Origin: Burkholderiaceae bacterium
GTDB taxonomy: Bacteria > Pseudomonadota > Gammaproteobacteria > Burkholderiales > Burkholderiaceae_D
Direction: 5' to 3'
Assembly (NCBI GenBank): GCA_019751755.1
Contig: JAIENA010000138.1
Location: 1 to 49,610, forward strand
Length of the DNA stretch: 49,610 nucleotides
Position 1 is the stretch's first letter. The number at the start of each line of letters is the position of its first letter. Position numbers and translations under genes: made by a program. Of this stretch, positions 1 to 7,804 are shown piece by piece. The notes beneath the pieces were generated by a model. That model made no database searches, had not been told where the DNA came from, and saw nothing but the letters and a program-made list of their open reading frames with translations.

Positions 1-712
1 AAACAATCTTCTGCCGGTCGGCGATCAGCGCTTCATACGTCAGGTTCTGCAGCAACGTGTAGTGTGACGGATCGAGCCCCGAGAATTGCACGCCATAGGT
101 GTGCATCGGCGGCCGCTCCGGCGTGGCGGGTTTGATGGCGTTGGTGTTGCGCACGTGCGCATAGGTATTGACCAGTACTTGCCGGTTGTCCGGCGGCGCC
201 AGCAAGGTGAAGGACAGCCCGACTTTGGTGTCGCCGCCCGGCAGCGGCAATGCCGATTCCAGCAGCGCGCCCGAGACGCTGAGATTAACCAGGAACACAT
301 TGGCCTTGACGCCGCCGGCGCATGCCAGTTGGGCGGGAATGTCGACCTTGACGCGCATCGCGGTGCGCAGGCTGGTGCCCTGGATGCTGCTCGGGAAGGC
401 GACGTGCGCATACAGCAGGGGACGGTCAAAGACGCGCAGCACGACCGTGGAAAAAGCGCAGACGTTGACACCGGAAAAAACGCGGATCGTCAGCTTGTCG
501 CCTTCGGCCAGGGCGACCGGGGCGCCGTTTTCCAGCGGCACCTTGACGATCATGTATTCATCCTTGATCCAGCCGATGACCGTGGAAAAATGCTGGATCG
601 GCTTCAGCGTGCGGTGCGTGATCAACTGGATCCGTCCACCGACCGGCAAGTTCATTTGTTCGAACTCAACCTCTTGTGTCCGTACTTCCGCCACCGCTGT
701 ACTGCTGGCCAT
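1..712 (-). CDS. PilZ-domain c-di-GMP-binding (YcgR-like) protein, partial
   Basis: Open frame reading leftward from an ATG at 712 and running off the window edge, so the C-terminus is missing (237 codons visible). Residues ~22-95 match the N-terminal beta domain found before PilZ in flagellar-brake proteins. Residues ~115-230 form a PilZ domain with the c-di-GMP-binding signature: R116-x3-R120, then the NxSxxG box (N143, S145, G148). In this family, c-di-GMP binding slows flagellar rotation or acts on other surface machinery. The protein has no signal peptide or membrane segment and is probably cytoplasmic. A TATAAT -10 box lies 35 bp upstream of the start. It fits the c-di-GMP enzymes elsewhere in the window, but the partner is unknown. 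Confidence 0.85.
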   Translation of the reverse strand, partial: MASSTAVAEVRTQEVEFEQMNLPVGGRIQLITHRTLKPIQHFSTVIGWIKDEYMIVKVPLENGAPVALAEGDKLTIRVFSGVNVCAFSTVVLRVFDRPLLYAHVAFPSSIQGTSLRTAMRVKVDIPAQLACAGGVKANVFLVNLSVSGALLESALPLPGGDTKVGLSFTLLAPPDNRQVLVNTYAHVRNTNAIKPATPERPPMHTYGVQFSGLDPSHYTLLQNLTYEALIADRQKIV

Positions 713-746
713 GCCTGTCCTTTGCTGTAACCATGTCCGGGCGGCA

Positions 747-752
747 ATTATA
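747..752 (-). promoter_or_regulatory. putative -10 box (TATAAT) for the PilZ gene
   Basis: The minus strand reads a consensus TATAAT about 35 bp before the ATG at 712. No convincing -35 hexamer sits at 16-18 bp spacing, so the call rests on the perfect -10 and its position. Confidence 0.4.
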
Positions 753-802
753 TACCGGCGGTTGCAAATTTGGCACGGCCGTGCACGGGTGGTAGCGCGG
801 TG

Positions 803-1306
803 TTAACTGGTCGCGCTCCAGTCGCCGGACTTGCCGCCATGCTTCTCCATCACACGAATGTTATTCATCACCATGCCCCGGTCGACCGCCTTGCACATAT
901 CGTAAATCGTCAACAAGCCCACTTGCACGGCGGTCAGCGCTTCCATTTCCACCCCGGTTTTGCCATAGGTTTCCACTTGTGCGCGGCAGTGGACGCTGGC
1001 GTTGGGTTCATCAATCTCGAATTCCACGGAGACTTTGGTCAGTGCCAGCGGATGGCACAGCGGAATCAAATCGCTGGTGCGCTTGGACGCCATGATGGCG
1101 GCAATGCGGGCAATCCCCAGTACATCGCCTTTCTTGGCCGAGCCCGAGACGATGATGGCCAACGTGTCCGGCTTCATTTTGATGGTGCCGCTGGCCACGG
1201 CAATCCGGTGGGTTTCCTGCTTGCCGCCCACATCGACCATATGCGCCTGTCCGGTGGCGTCAAAGTGGGTCAGGCCTGCGTTCTCGTCATGGGTCTGGTT
1301 GTTCAT
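803..1306 (-). CDS. moaC: cyclic pyranopterin monophosphate synthase MoaC
   Basis: MoaC forms cyclic pyranopterin monophosphate from the MoaA product, the first committed stage of molybdenum-cofactor synthesis in the cytoplasm. The 167-aa length is typical. Family motifs are present: [11 protein letters not shown] at residues 59-69, the LCHPL box at 83-87, GVEMEAL at 118-124 and the active-site DMCKAVD at 136-142. It is divergent from the BepA-like gene, with only 43 bp between the two start codons. No other moa gene is in the window, so it is probably transcribed alone. Confidence 0.96.
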   Translation of the reverse strand: MNNQTHDENAGLTHFDATGQAHMVDVGGKQETHRIAVASGTIKMKPDTLAIIVSGSAKKGDVLGIARIAAIMASKRTSDLIPLCHPLALTKVSVEFEIDEPNASVHCRAQVETYGKTGVEMEALTAVQVGLLTIYDMCKAVDRGMVMNNIRVMEKHGGKSGDWSATS

Positions 1307-1337
1307 GTATAGTTGGTTCCTTGCTGGTCTAGACAGA

Positions 1338-1343
1338 TATCAT
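1338..1343 (+). promoter_or_regulatory. possible -10 box (TATCAT) giving a near-leaderless bepA transcript
   Basis: TATCAT ends 6 bp before the proposed GTG start at 1350. If used, transcription would begin at or within a base or two of the start codon. No clear Shine-Dalgarno sequence precedes the GTG, which is compatible with this reading. No -35 was recognised. Confidence 0.25.
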
Positions 1344-1349
1344 AGCATC

Positions 1350-2915
1350 GTGAATTTCCAACGTTTTTCATCGCGCCTGATAATCCCCCTCGCGATTTCC
1401 CTCTTGTTTGCGGCGCCATACAGTGGCGCGCAATTGGCGCCGTCGAAGCCGATCAATTTGCCCAACCTGGGCGATACGGAACGACAGGAATTGTCGCCCC
1501 TGATGGAGCGCAAGCTGGGCGAGCAAATCATGTACGAGATCCGCAGCAACAAGGATTACCTCGACGACGCGCCGATCCTCGAATACCTCAATGAGCTGGG
1601 CAACAAGCTGGTGGTGTCCCATCCGGGTTCCCGGGGCGAAGCCAGCTTTGACTATGGCTTCTTTGCGGTACGGGATAACCAGCTCAATGCGTTTGCCTTG
1701 CCCGGTGGCTTTATCGGCGTGCATTCGGCGCTGCTGCTGGCGGCGCAAAACGAATCGGAGCTGGCGTCCGTGCTGGGGCATGAAATCGGTCACGTGGCGC
1801 AGCGCCATATTGCGCGCCAGTTGGGGCAGCAAAAGACCGATGCGCTGATTCCGCTGGCCGCCATGGTGCTGGCCGCGCTGGCCATGAAATCGAGTCCGGA
1901 CGTGGCGATGGGCGTCATGATGGGCGGGCAGGGCCTGGCCATCCAGCGCCAGTTGAATTTCGGGCGCGACGCGGAGCGGGAGGCCGACCGCGTCGGGTTC
2001 CAGATCATGGGCGAAGCCGGTTATGACACCAGCGGCATGGTGGCATTTTTCCAGCGCATGCAAACGGCCAGCCGCAATTACAGTGACAACGTGCCCGCCT
2101 ACTTATTGACGCACCCGTTGACCACCGAACGGATTGCCGATATCCAGGCCCGTATCCGTGAACAGCCCTATCGCCAGCGCGCCGACAGCCTGTCTTTCCA
2201 CCTGATTCGCGCCCGCGCCCGGGTGCTGCAGGATGAAAGTGCGCAGGGCCTGGCCGAATCGATCCGCACCTTCGAGGAATTGCTGTTGCAGGACAACCGC
2301 CAGCAAAAAACCGCTGGCCAGTATGGGCTGGCGTTTGCCATGTTGAAGAAAGGCGATTTCACTGCCGCACAGAGCTGGTTCGACAAGGCGCGCGCGACTG
2401 TCAACGCACCGCCGCCGCCGGGCGTGCTCAGCGTGGCGCGGCAGGACGCGGCGCCGACGGTGTTTATCAACCTGGCGCTCGATATCAAGCTGGCGCAGGA
2501 AAGCAATGCGCCCGTGATCGCCGCCGCGCTGGCCGAGGCGGAAAGCGCGCATGTGAAATACCCGCTGTCGCGCGGCATTGTGCATCAGTATGCGAAGGCG
2601 ATGATCTTGTCCGGCAAGCTGGAAGAGGCGACGCGCTTCTTGCGCGACCAGGTGCAGCAATACCGCGAAGAGCCGGAAGGGTTTGATTTATTGGCGGAAG
2701 CCTATGCCAAGCAGGGCAAGATCGCCTTGCAGCACATGGCGCTGGCGGAGTCGTACATGCTGCAGGGCGGCATGCTGGCCGCGATCGACCAGTTGGGGTT
2801 GGCGCGCAAGTCGGCCGACGCGTCGTTTTATGACCAGTCGCAGATCGATGCGCGCGAGCGGGAATTCAAGCAGCGCAGAAAAGAGGCGATGGGGGATAAG
2901 TACAAGGAGCCGTGA
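1350..2915 (+). CDS. bepA: M48 periplasmic metalloprotease with TPR domain, BepA/YfgC type
   Basis: BepA-type proteins degrade or chaperone misassembled outer-membrane proteins such as LptD in the periplasm. Starting at GTG 1350 (521 aa), the N-terminus is a signal peptide (basic start, hydrophobic ~10-22, cleavage near GAQ at 26-28). The M48 domain carries the zinc motif HEIGH at 144-148 and the third ligand E211 in EREAD. The C-terminal half (~235-521) is helical and repeat-like, as expected for the TPR region, and follows the conserved LTHPLTTERIADI segment. The open frame extends further upstream across moaC, but an earlier start would bury the signal peptide, so GTG 1350 is preferred. 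Confidence 0.88.
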   Translation: MNFQRFSSRLIIPLAISLLFAAPYSGAQLAPSKPINLPNLGDTERQELSPLMERKLGEQIMYEIRSNKDYLDDAPILEYLNELGNKLVVSHPGSRGEASFDYGFFAVRDNQLNAFALPGGFIGVHSALLLAAQNESELASVLGHEIGHVAQRHIARQLGQQKTDALIPLAAMVLAALAMKSSPDVAMGVMMGGQGLAIQRQLNFGRDAEREADRVGFQIMGEAGYDTSGMVAFFQRMQTASRNYSDNVPAYLLTHPLTTERIADIQARIREQPYRQRADSLSFHLIRARARVLQDESAQGLAESIRTFEELLLQDNRQQKTAGQYGLAFAMLKKGDFTAAQSWFDKARATVNAPPPPGVLSVARQDAAPTVFINLALDIKLAQESNAPVIAAALAEAESAHVKYPLSRGIVHQYAKAMILSGKLEEATRFLRDQVQQYREEPEGFDLLAEAYAKQGKIALQHMALAESYMLQGGMLAAIDQLGLARKSADASFYDQSQIDAREREFKQRRKEAMGDKYKEP

Positions 2916-2924
2916 TGCAGGCAT

Positions 2925-2950
2925 GGCGGCTGCGTAGCAACCGCCCTACG
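2925..2950. repeat. TAGGGCGG-family palindromic repeat (single hairpin copy)
   Basis: A hairpin with 9-nt arms (2925-2933 and 2937-2945, one mismatch) and a 3-nt loop is followed directly by CCTACG, giving the terminal motif CCGCCCTACG. It lies between the convergent bepA-like gene and the gene ending at 2946, and the TAG of that gene's stop lies inside the motif. Related copies are at 7709-7784 and 28140-28201. Confidence 0.6.
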
Positions 2951-3509
2951 GAGTCGGCGTCGGCTGGAATTGAAAAGTTTCCGCCATGCGGGCAGGGTCC
3001 AGGTGTTGCACTGGCACCGAACCCCATTGCAGTGGGATCTCCGCGCCGTCCAGCCAGTCGCTCAGCGCCTCGTCCCCTTGTGGGATAAATTGCGCCATGG
3101 CCTGCGCCATATCGCGGTCATCGAGTTGCGCCACCACTTGCGCGCTGCGCAGCACCAGATGGCCATCATCGGTCAGCCACGCGGCATCGATCGGTCCCAG
3201 TGGCGCCCCCGTGTGCAGCAGATAGCCGTGGACCGGATCGGTGCGGCAGATAAACGGCGTCGCTTCCAGGTTCACATACACGCGCTGCGGCCCGTTCTGG
3301 AAATACCAGCAGCCCCGTTCGTCGCGGTCGTAATTGCGGACAATAAAGCCCACCAGCGCGGGATTGGTCAGCTTATCGCCCGGCAAATTCAACTGCTGGG
3401 CGCGCTCGTCGCGCATGCGCCAGTGGCCCCGTGCATCGAGGTTCAGCCAGCCATAGCAGTGCGGCACATTCGGCCATTTCGCCAGGGCCTGTTTGACGAT
3501 TTCATCCAT
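2946..3509 (-). CDS. conserved protein of unknown function (DUF-type, about 187 aa)
   Basis: I do not recognise a function. The 187-aa product is soluble, Trp-rich and lacks a signal peptide. It begins with the segment ALAKWPNVPHCYGWLNLDAR, and the C-terminus is Pro/Thr-rich. It resembles a conserved domain-of-unknown-function family seen next to YheT hydrolases in Betaproteobacteria; that resemblance is from memory and unchecked. It is the last gene of a tight minus-strand operon: its start is 2 bp from the stop of the hydrolase gene. Its TAG stop lies inside a palindromic repeat. Confidence 0.75.
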   Translation of the reverse strand: MDEIVKQALAKWPNVPHCYGWLNLDARGHWRMRDERAQQLNLPGDKLTNPALVGFIVRNYDRDERGCWYFQNGPQRVYVNLEATPFICRTDPVHGYLLHTGAPLGPIDAAWLTDDGHLVLRSAQVVAQLDDRDMAQAMAQFIPQGDEALSDWLDGAEIPLQWGSVPVQHLDPARMAETFQFQPTPTP

Positions 3510-3511
3510 GG

Positions 3512-4504
3512 TTACGCCTCGCAGGGTTGCGCCGCCGCGCCAGCGCTGCGGGTGGCCGGGTTGTCCAGGAATTGCAGCAAGCGCCGTGGCAGCCAGTCCA
3601 GGCGTCCCGGCACACTGCCCGTCGCAAAGCCGACATGGCCGCCCTGTTCAGGATAGTCCAATGTGACGCAGGGCGCCGCCTTGCGCGGCAAGTGGACGCC
3701 GGGCAGGAAGGGATCGTTCAAGGCGTTGAGCACCAGCGTCGGCACGGTAATGTCCATCAGCACGTGCTTGGCGCTGGCGCGGTGCCAGTAATCATCGGTA
3801 TCGCGGTAGCCGTGCAGCGGCGCCGTCACCACGTTGTCGAATGCATACAGATCGTTGGCCGCCTGCAGCGCCGCCAGGTCATACAAGCCGGGGAACTGCT
3901 GCAGTTTGGCGATGCACTTGGGTTTCAGCGTGTTCAGGAACATGCGCGTATACAGCCGGTTGAAGCCGCGCGACAGCGCATCGCCGCCGCGCGCCAGGTC
4001 GAGCGGGGCGGAGACCGCCGCCGCCGCATCGACAAAACCGGCCTGCGACTGCGACTCGCCCAGCCAGCGCAACAGCGCATTGCCGCCCAGCGACACGCCG
4101 GTGGCATAAAAGCGCGCGCAATCGGCGGCGCGCGCCAGCGTATGCAAACGGCGCACGATCCAGTCGACTTCGCCGGCGTCGCCGGAATGGTAAAAGCGCG
4201 GCGCGAGGTTGGGTTCGCCCGAACAGCCGCGGAAATGCGGCACCGCGCCGGACCAGCGCCGTGCGGCCAGTTCCGCCATCATGGCGCGCGCGTAGTGGCT
4301 GTTGGAGGAGCCTTCCAGGCCGTGGAATAGCACCACAAACGGCTGACCGGCATCGCCGTCAACGAAATCGACATCGATGAAGTCACCGTCCGGCGTCGGC
4401 CAGCGCTCGCGCCGGAACGGCACCGCCGGCTTACGCAGACAGGTGGCCGGATAAATCGTTTGCAGGTGGCCGTTGGGCAGCCAGAAGGGCGCGGTGTACT
4501 TCAT
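3512..4504 (-). CDS. YheT-family alpha/beta-fold hydrolase
   Basis: A 330-aa cytoplasmic alpha/beta hydrolase of the COG0429 (YheT) type, a family of putative esterases without a settled substrate. Diagnostic segments are the N-terminal PFWLPNGHLQTIYP, the oxyanion-loop segment FHGLEGSSNSHY, HFRGCSGEPN, and the nucleophile elbow GVSLGGN. The acid is likely in LNALNDPFLP and the histidine in the EQGGHVGF segment near the C-terminus. The gene is 3 bp after the NTF2-like gene and 2 bp before the conserved unknown, so all are probably co-transcribed. Confidence 0.9.
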   Translation of the reverse strand: MKYTAPFWLPNGHLQTIYPATCLRKPAVPFRRERWPTPDGDFIDVDFVDGDAGQPFVVLFHGLEGSSNSHYARAMMAELAARRWSGAVPHFRGCSGEPNLAPRFYHSGDAGEVDWIVRRLHTLARAADCARFYATGVSLGGNALLRWLGESQSQAGFVDAAAAVSAPLDLARGGDALSRGFNRLYTRMFLNTLKPKCIAKLQQFPGLYDLAALQAANDLYAFDNVVTAPLHGYRDTDDYWHRASAKHVLMDITVPTLVLNALNDPFLPGVHLPRKAAPCVTLDYPEQGGHVGFATGSVPGRLDWLPRRLLQFLDNPATRSAGAAAQPCEA

Positions 4505-4507
4505 TAA

Positions 4508-4933
4508 TCAGTGCAGGATTTGCGCCGGATGTTCAATCGGCACCGGACCGGGCGCGACCGAGACGTGGTGCAGTACGATGCGCCAGCCTTTCGGCGTTTT
4601 GATATACACATTGCTGGCGACCAGGTGCGCCGCTTCGCCGCTGGCGGCGGTGGTGCCTTCGATCACCGAGTGGATCGAGCACATCAGGTTATGGGTTTCG
4701 TGCAGCACCGAGGGCATGATGTGCAAGCCGCCATGCTCGAGAATGACGGCCCATGATTCGCGGATCGCGCGGTGGCCCACGAGGCGCGGGCCGCCCGGAT
4801 GGATGCAGGCGATTTCATCGTCATCGGCCCACAGCGCCATCAGGGCTTCGAGATCGGCCCGGTTCAGCGCATCATAAAAAGCAGCTTCAACTTCAGCGGC
4901 GCTGCCGTTCAACTGCTTTTTTTTGCTCGACAT
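4508..4933 (-). CDS. NTF2/SnoaL-like domain protein
   Basis: A 141-aa protein with the cone-shaped NTF2/ketosteroid-isomerase-like fold: an N-terminal helix pair with the family pattern F-x-A-L-N-x-x-D, the central CIHPGG strand-turn, and C-terminal strands including GWRIVLHH. Such proteins range from isomerases to ligand-binding subunits, and the substrate cannot be told here. The start follows an AAA AAA AAG stretch (eight A in a row) at codons 4-6. It is the second gene of the minus-strand operon, 35 bp after the zinc-finger gene. Confidence 0.82.
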   Translation of the reverse strand: MSSKKKQLNGSAAEVEAAFYDALNRADLEALMALWADDDEIACIHPGGPRLVGHRAIRESWAVILEHGGLHIMPSVLHETHNLMCSIHSVIEGTTAASGEAAHLVASNVYIKTPKGWRIVLHHVSVAPGPVPIEHPAQILH

Positions 4934-4968
4934 GGTGCGCTCCGGGCCAGGTAATCAATCAGCGACGA

Positions 4969-5160
4969 TCAGTGGTGGGAAACTACCGTGCCGGGCTTCA
5001 GGCGGTACGCGGTGCCACAGTAAGGGCATTTGGCCTGGCCGTCGTGGAAGTCGAGGAAGACGCGCGGGTGCGACGACCACAGTGGCATGGCTGGGTTCGG
5101 GCAGTGTGCCGGCAAGTCCTTGCCTTCGAGTTCGACTGCTGGGGTGGTGGCATTGCTCAT
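4969..5160 (-). CDS. small zf-CHCC zinc-finger protein
   Basis: A 63-aa protein with the CHCC zinc-finger pattern: a first Cys in AHCPNP, a His in SSHPRV, and CPYC (residues about 21, 32 and 47-50). The finger is followed by GTAYRLKPG, typical of the short family related to the NDUFS6 subunit of complex I. The frame could extend upstream to 5301, but ATG 5160 starts the conserved part and gives the usual length. It leads the minus-strand operon and is divergent from azlC. Its cellular role is uncertain. Confidence 0.88.
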   Translation of the reverse strand: MSNATTPAVELEGKDLPAHCPNPAMPLWSSHPRVFLDFHDGQAKCPYCGTAYRLKPGTVVSHH

Positions 5161-5235
5161 CTTGGCGATCTCCGGAAGCGGTAACTGATAAAGCACCGAT
5201 TTTAACGGATTCGGGCAGCAGGAGAAAATGATCGG

Positions 5236-5241
5236 TAGAAT
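5236..5241 (+). promoter_or_regulatory. putative -10 box (TAGAAT) for azlCD
   Basis: TAGAAT sits inside the 16-mer CGGTAGAATAGCGGCT, which is repeated exactly upstream of pgk (box at 6441). It lies about 95 bp before the azlC start. No good -35 is visible. Confidence 0.4.
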
Positions 5242-5336
5242 AGCGGCTGATTCCAGCACCAGCCTGCGGCGATACATTCCATAATTACAACTCATTTGCA
5301 AATGTGTTGTACATCGTGCATGGCTACTCCTTTGAC

Positions 5337-6092
5337 ATGACCGAACCTCATCGCGCGCCGCCGCCGCAACCCTCCGAGATTGACGCCCACGACGAAGCCG
5401 CCTGGCGCGACGGGCTAAAAGATGGCATGCCGAGCCTGTTCGGCATTGGCGCCTGGGGCCTGGTGGTGGGCGTGGCCATGGTCAAGAGCGGTTTGACGAT
5501 CGCGCAGGCCTTGGGCATGACCTTGCTGGCGTTCGCCGGTTCCGCGCAATTGGCGGCGCTGCCGCTGATTGCCGCCGGCGCCCCGGTGTGGGTGGTGTTT
5601 TGCACGGCGATTGCCGTCAACCTGCGCTTTGTGATTTTTTCCGTGTTGCTGGCGCCGCACTTCCAGCACTTGCCATTACGAAAACGTTTCCTGCTGGGCT
5701 ATGCGTCCGGCGACATGACCTCGGCCTTGTTCCTGCAGCGCTATCCGTCGGAGCAGCCGCAGCCGGGCAAGCTGTCGTATCTCACCGGCCTGATGTATCC
5801 GAACTGGAGCGCCTGGCAAATCGGTTCGATCATCGGTATTTTCGCCGGCAGCGCCGTGCCGGCCGAGTGGGGGCTGGGCTTTGCCGGCACCTTGGCCATC
5901 CTGTGCATTCTGGTGCCGCTGGTCGCCAACCGGCCGGCGCTGGTGGGCGTGCTGGTGGCCGGTGCTGTGGCGGTCTGGGGCCATGCGCTGCCCTATAAAC
6001 TGGGCTTGCTGGCGGCGGTGGTGGTCGGCATGCTATCGGCCATGGCGGCCGAGGAATTGACGGATAAACTGAAGGGGATGCGCCGTGGCTGA
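5337..6092 (+). CDS. azlC: AzlC-family branched-chain amino-acid exporter, large subunit
   Basis: The AzlC/AzlD (YgaZ/YgaH-like) pair exports branched-chain amino acids across the inner membrane. The 251-aa product has a charged N-terminal tail with the DGLKDGMPSLFGIGAWG entry segment, followed by about seven hydrophobic membrane segments. ATG 5337 is chosen over an in-frame ATG at 5304 because the upstream codons add a non-conserved stretch. The stop overlaps the azlD start by 8 bp, which implies translational coupling. No Lrp-type regulator gene is adjacent. Confidence 0.9.
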   Translation: MTEPHRAPPPQPSEIDAHDEAAWRDGLKDGMPSLFGIGAWGLVVGVAMVKSGLTIAQALGMTLLAFAGSAQLAALPLIAAGAPVWVVFCTAIAVNLRFVIFSVLLAPHFQHLPLRKRFLLGYASGDMTSALFLQRYPSEQPQPGKLSYLTGLMYPNWSAWQIGSIIGIFAGSAVPAEWGLGFAGTLAILCILVPLVANRPALVGVLVAGAVAVWGHALPYKLGLLAAVVVGMLSAMAAEELTDKLKGMRRG

Positions 6093-6417
6093 ATGGGAAA
6101 TCTGGCTGACCATCGTGGCGCTGGCCGTGGCCACGGCCGCGACCCGCGCCTCGTTCTGGGTGGTGGGCCACCACATCACTATCCCGAAACGTGTGCATGA
6201 AGTGCTGCGTTATGCCCCGGCCTGTGCGCTGGCGGCCATCGTCGCGCCGGATTTGCTGCTCGATCCGGTCGGGCAGGTGCACTTCGACTACAGCAATCCG
6301 AAGCTGGTGTCGGCGCTGGTTTCTGTGGTGTTTTATTTATTAAGACGCAACATGCTGGAAACCATTATTTTCGGCATGGCGTTCTTCACAGCGCTCAGGT
6401 TGTTGCACGTTTTTTAA
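6085..6417 (+). CDS. azlD: AzlD-family branched-chain amino-acid exporter, small subunit
   Basis: A 110-aa membrane protein with about four hydrophobic segments, matching the small AzlD/YgaH partner in size and order. The internal RVHEVLRYAPACALAAIVAP segment is typical of the family. It overlaps azlC by 8 bp and is the last gene of this short operon; the pgk promoter region begins directly after its stop. Confidence 0.9.
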   Translation: MAEWEIWLTIVALAVATAATRASFWVVGHHITIPKRVHEVLRYAPACALAAIVAPDLLLDPVGQVHFDYSNPKLVSALVSVVFYLLRRNMLETIIFGMAFFTALRLLHVF

Positions 6418-6440
6418 ACGAATCGGCTGCTGCATTGCGG

Positions 6441-6446
6441 TAGAAT
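6441..6446 (+). promoter_or_regulatory. putative -10 box (TAGAAT) for pgk
   Basis: TAGAAT within CGGTAGAATAGCGGCT, identical over 16 bp to the element upstream of azlC. It lies 34 bp before the pgk ATG. The expected -35 position is not consensus. Confidence 0.45.
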
Positions 6447-6480
6447 AGCGGCTTTCCAACACTTTGCCCCTAGCCTAGCC

Positions 6481-7689
6481 ATGCAAGCTGTCCTGAATTT
6501 CACCCGCCTGCAAGACCTGCTCCCACAACTGCAAGGAAAACGCGTTTTCATCCGCGCCGACCTCAACGTGCCGCAAGATGACGCCGGCAATATCACCGAA
6601 GACACGCGCGTGCGCGCTTCCGTACCGGCCATCCGCGCCGCCCTGGACGCCGGCGCCAAAGTTATGGTGACGTCGCACCTGGGCCGTCCGACCGAAGGTG
6701 AATTCAAGGCCGAAGACAGCCTGGCGCCCGTCGCACAGCGCCTGTCCGAGCTGCTGGGCCAGCCGGTCGAACTGAAGCAGAACTGGGTGGATGGCGCTGG
6801 CCTGGAAAACCTGCAAAACGGCCAGGTGGTGTTGCTGGAAAACGTACGCGTCAACAAGGGCGAAAAGAAAAACGCCGATGAACTGGCGCAAAAAATGGCC
6901 CAGCTGTGCGACGTCTACGTCAACGACGCGTTCGGCACCGCGCACCGCGCGGAAGCCTCGACCCACGGCATCGCCAAGTTCGCGCCGATCGCCGCCGCCG
7001 GCCCGCTGCTGGCCGCGGAACTCGATGCGCTGGGCAAGGCGCTGGGCGCGCCAGCCCGTCCACTGCTGGCCATCGTGGCCGGTTCCAAAGTGTCGTCCAA
7101 GCTGTCGATCCTGAAAGCGCTGTCGGAAAAAGTCGACGGCCTGATCGTCGGCGGCGGCATTGCCAACACCTTCATGAAGGCGTCCGGCCTGAACATCGGC
7201 AAGTCGCTGGTGGAAAACGACTTGCTCGACGAAGCCCGTGCCATTATCGAGATCATGGCCAAGCGCGGCGCCGAAGTGCCGATTCCGGTCGACGTGGTGT
7301 GCGCCAAGGAATTCGCGCCGACCGCCGTCGCCACCGTGAAAGCCGTGGCCGATGTGGCCGACGACGATATGATCCTCGATATCGGCCCACAAACGGCAAA
7401 ACTGCTGGCCGATAAAATCGCCGCCAGCGGCACCGTGGTGTGGAATGGCCCGGTCGGCGTGTTCGAGTTCGACCAGTTCGGCGCAGGTACCCGTACTTTG
7501 GCGCTGGCGATTGCCGACGCCAAGGCATATTCGATCGCCGGTGGCGGTGATACGCTGGCAGCGATTGCAAAATATGACATTGCCGATAAAATTGGTTATA
7601 TCTCCACCGGTGGCGGCGCTTTCCTGGAATTCCTGGAAGGCAAGACTCTGCCAGCCGTGGAAATCCTGACCCAACGCCATACCAAGTAA
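6481..7689 (+). CDS. pgk: phosphoglycerate kinase
   Basis: Converts 1,3-bisphosphoglycerate and ADP to 3-phosphoglycerate and ATP in glycolysis and gluconeogenesis. The length of 402 aa is standard. Visible motifs are [10 protein letters not shown] near residue 20, the [10 protein letters not shown] substrate loop, [13 protein letters not shown], and the C-terminal nucleotide-binding GGGDTLAAI and [13 protein letters not shown]. It begins a glycolytic run with pyk and fba; a palindromic repeat lies between it and pyk. Confidence 0.98.
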   Translation: MQAVLNFTRLQDLLPQLQGKRVFIRADLNVPQDDAGNITEDTRVRASVPAIRAALDAGAKVMVTSHLGRPTEGEFKAEDSLAPVAQRLSELLGQPVELKQNWVDGAGLENLQNGQVVLLENVRVNKGEKKNADELAQKMAQLCDVYVNDAFGTAHRAEASTHGIAKFAPIAAAGPLLAAELDALGKALGAPARPLLAIVAGSKVSSKLSILKALSEKVDGLIVGGGIANTFMKASGLNIGKSLVENDLLDEARAIIEIMAKRGAEVPIPVDVVCAKEFAPTAVATVKAVADVADDDMILDIGPQTAKLLADKIAASGTVVWNGPVGVFEFDQFGAGTRTLALAIADAKAYSIAGGGDTLAAIAKYDIADKIGYISTGGGAFLEFLEGKTLPAVEILTQRHTK

Positions 7690-7708
7690 TTGCCGTACCC
7701 GTAGTTCC

Positions 7709-7784
7709 CGTAGGGCGGGTTTTACAAACCCGCCACAGCGTCACCGTAACGCATGCACGGCGGGTTCGTGGAACCCGCCCTACG
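7709..7784. repeat. TAGGGCGG-family palindromic repeat, full double-hairpin copy
   Basis: Outer perfect 13-bp inverted repeat (CGTAGGGCGGGTT at 7709-7721; its complement at 7772-7784). Inside are two separate hairpins, each with 9-bp stems and 3-nt loops: 7714-7722/7726-7734 and 7759-7767/7771-7779. It fills the pgk-pyk gap. The design resembles REP/BIME doublets, and it could affect mRNA stability or termination between the two genes. Confidence 0.75.
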
Positions 7785-7804
7785 TCCAACAAGGAGCCCC
7801 CTCT

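Noticed and set aside
1002-1349. N-terminal extension of the BepA-like frame across moaC
   Set aside because: It is antisense to moaC, and would place the signal peptide inside the protein.
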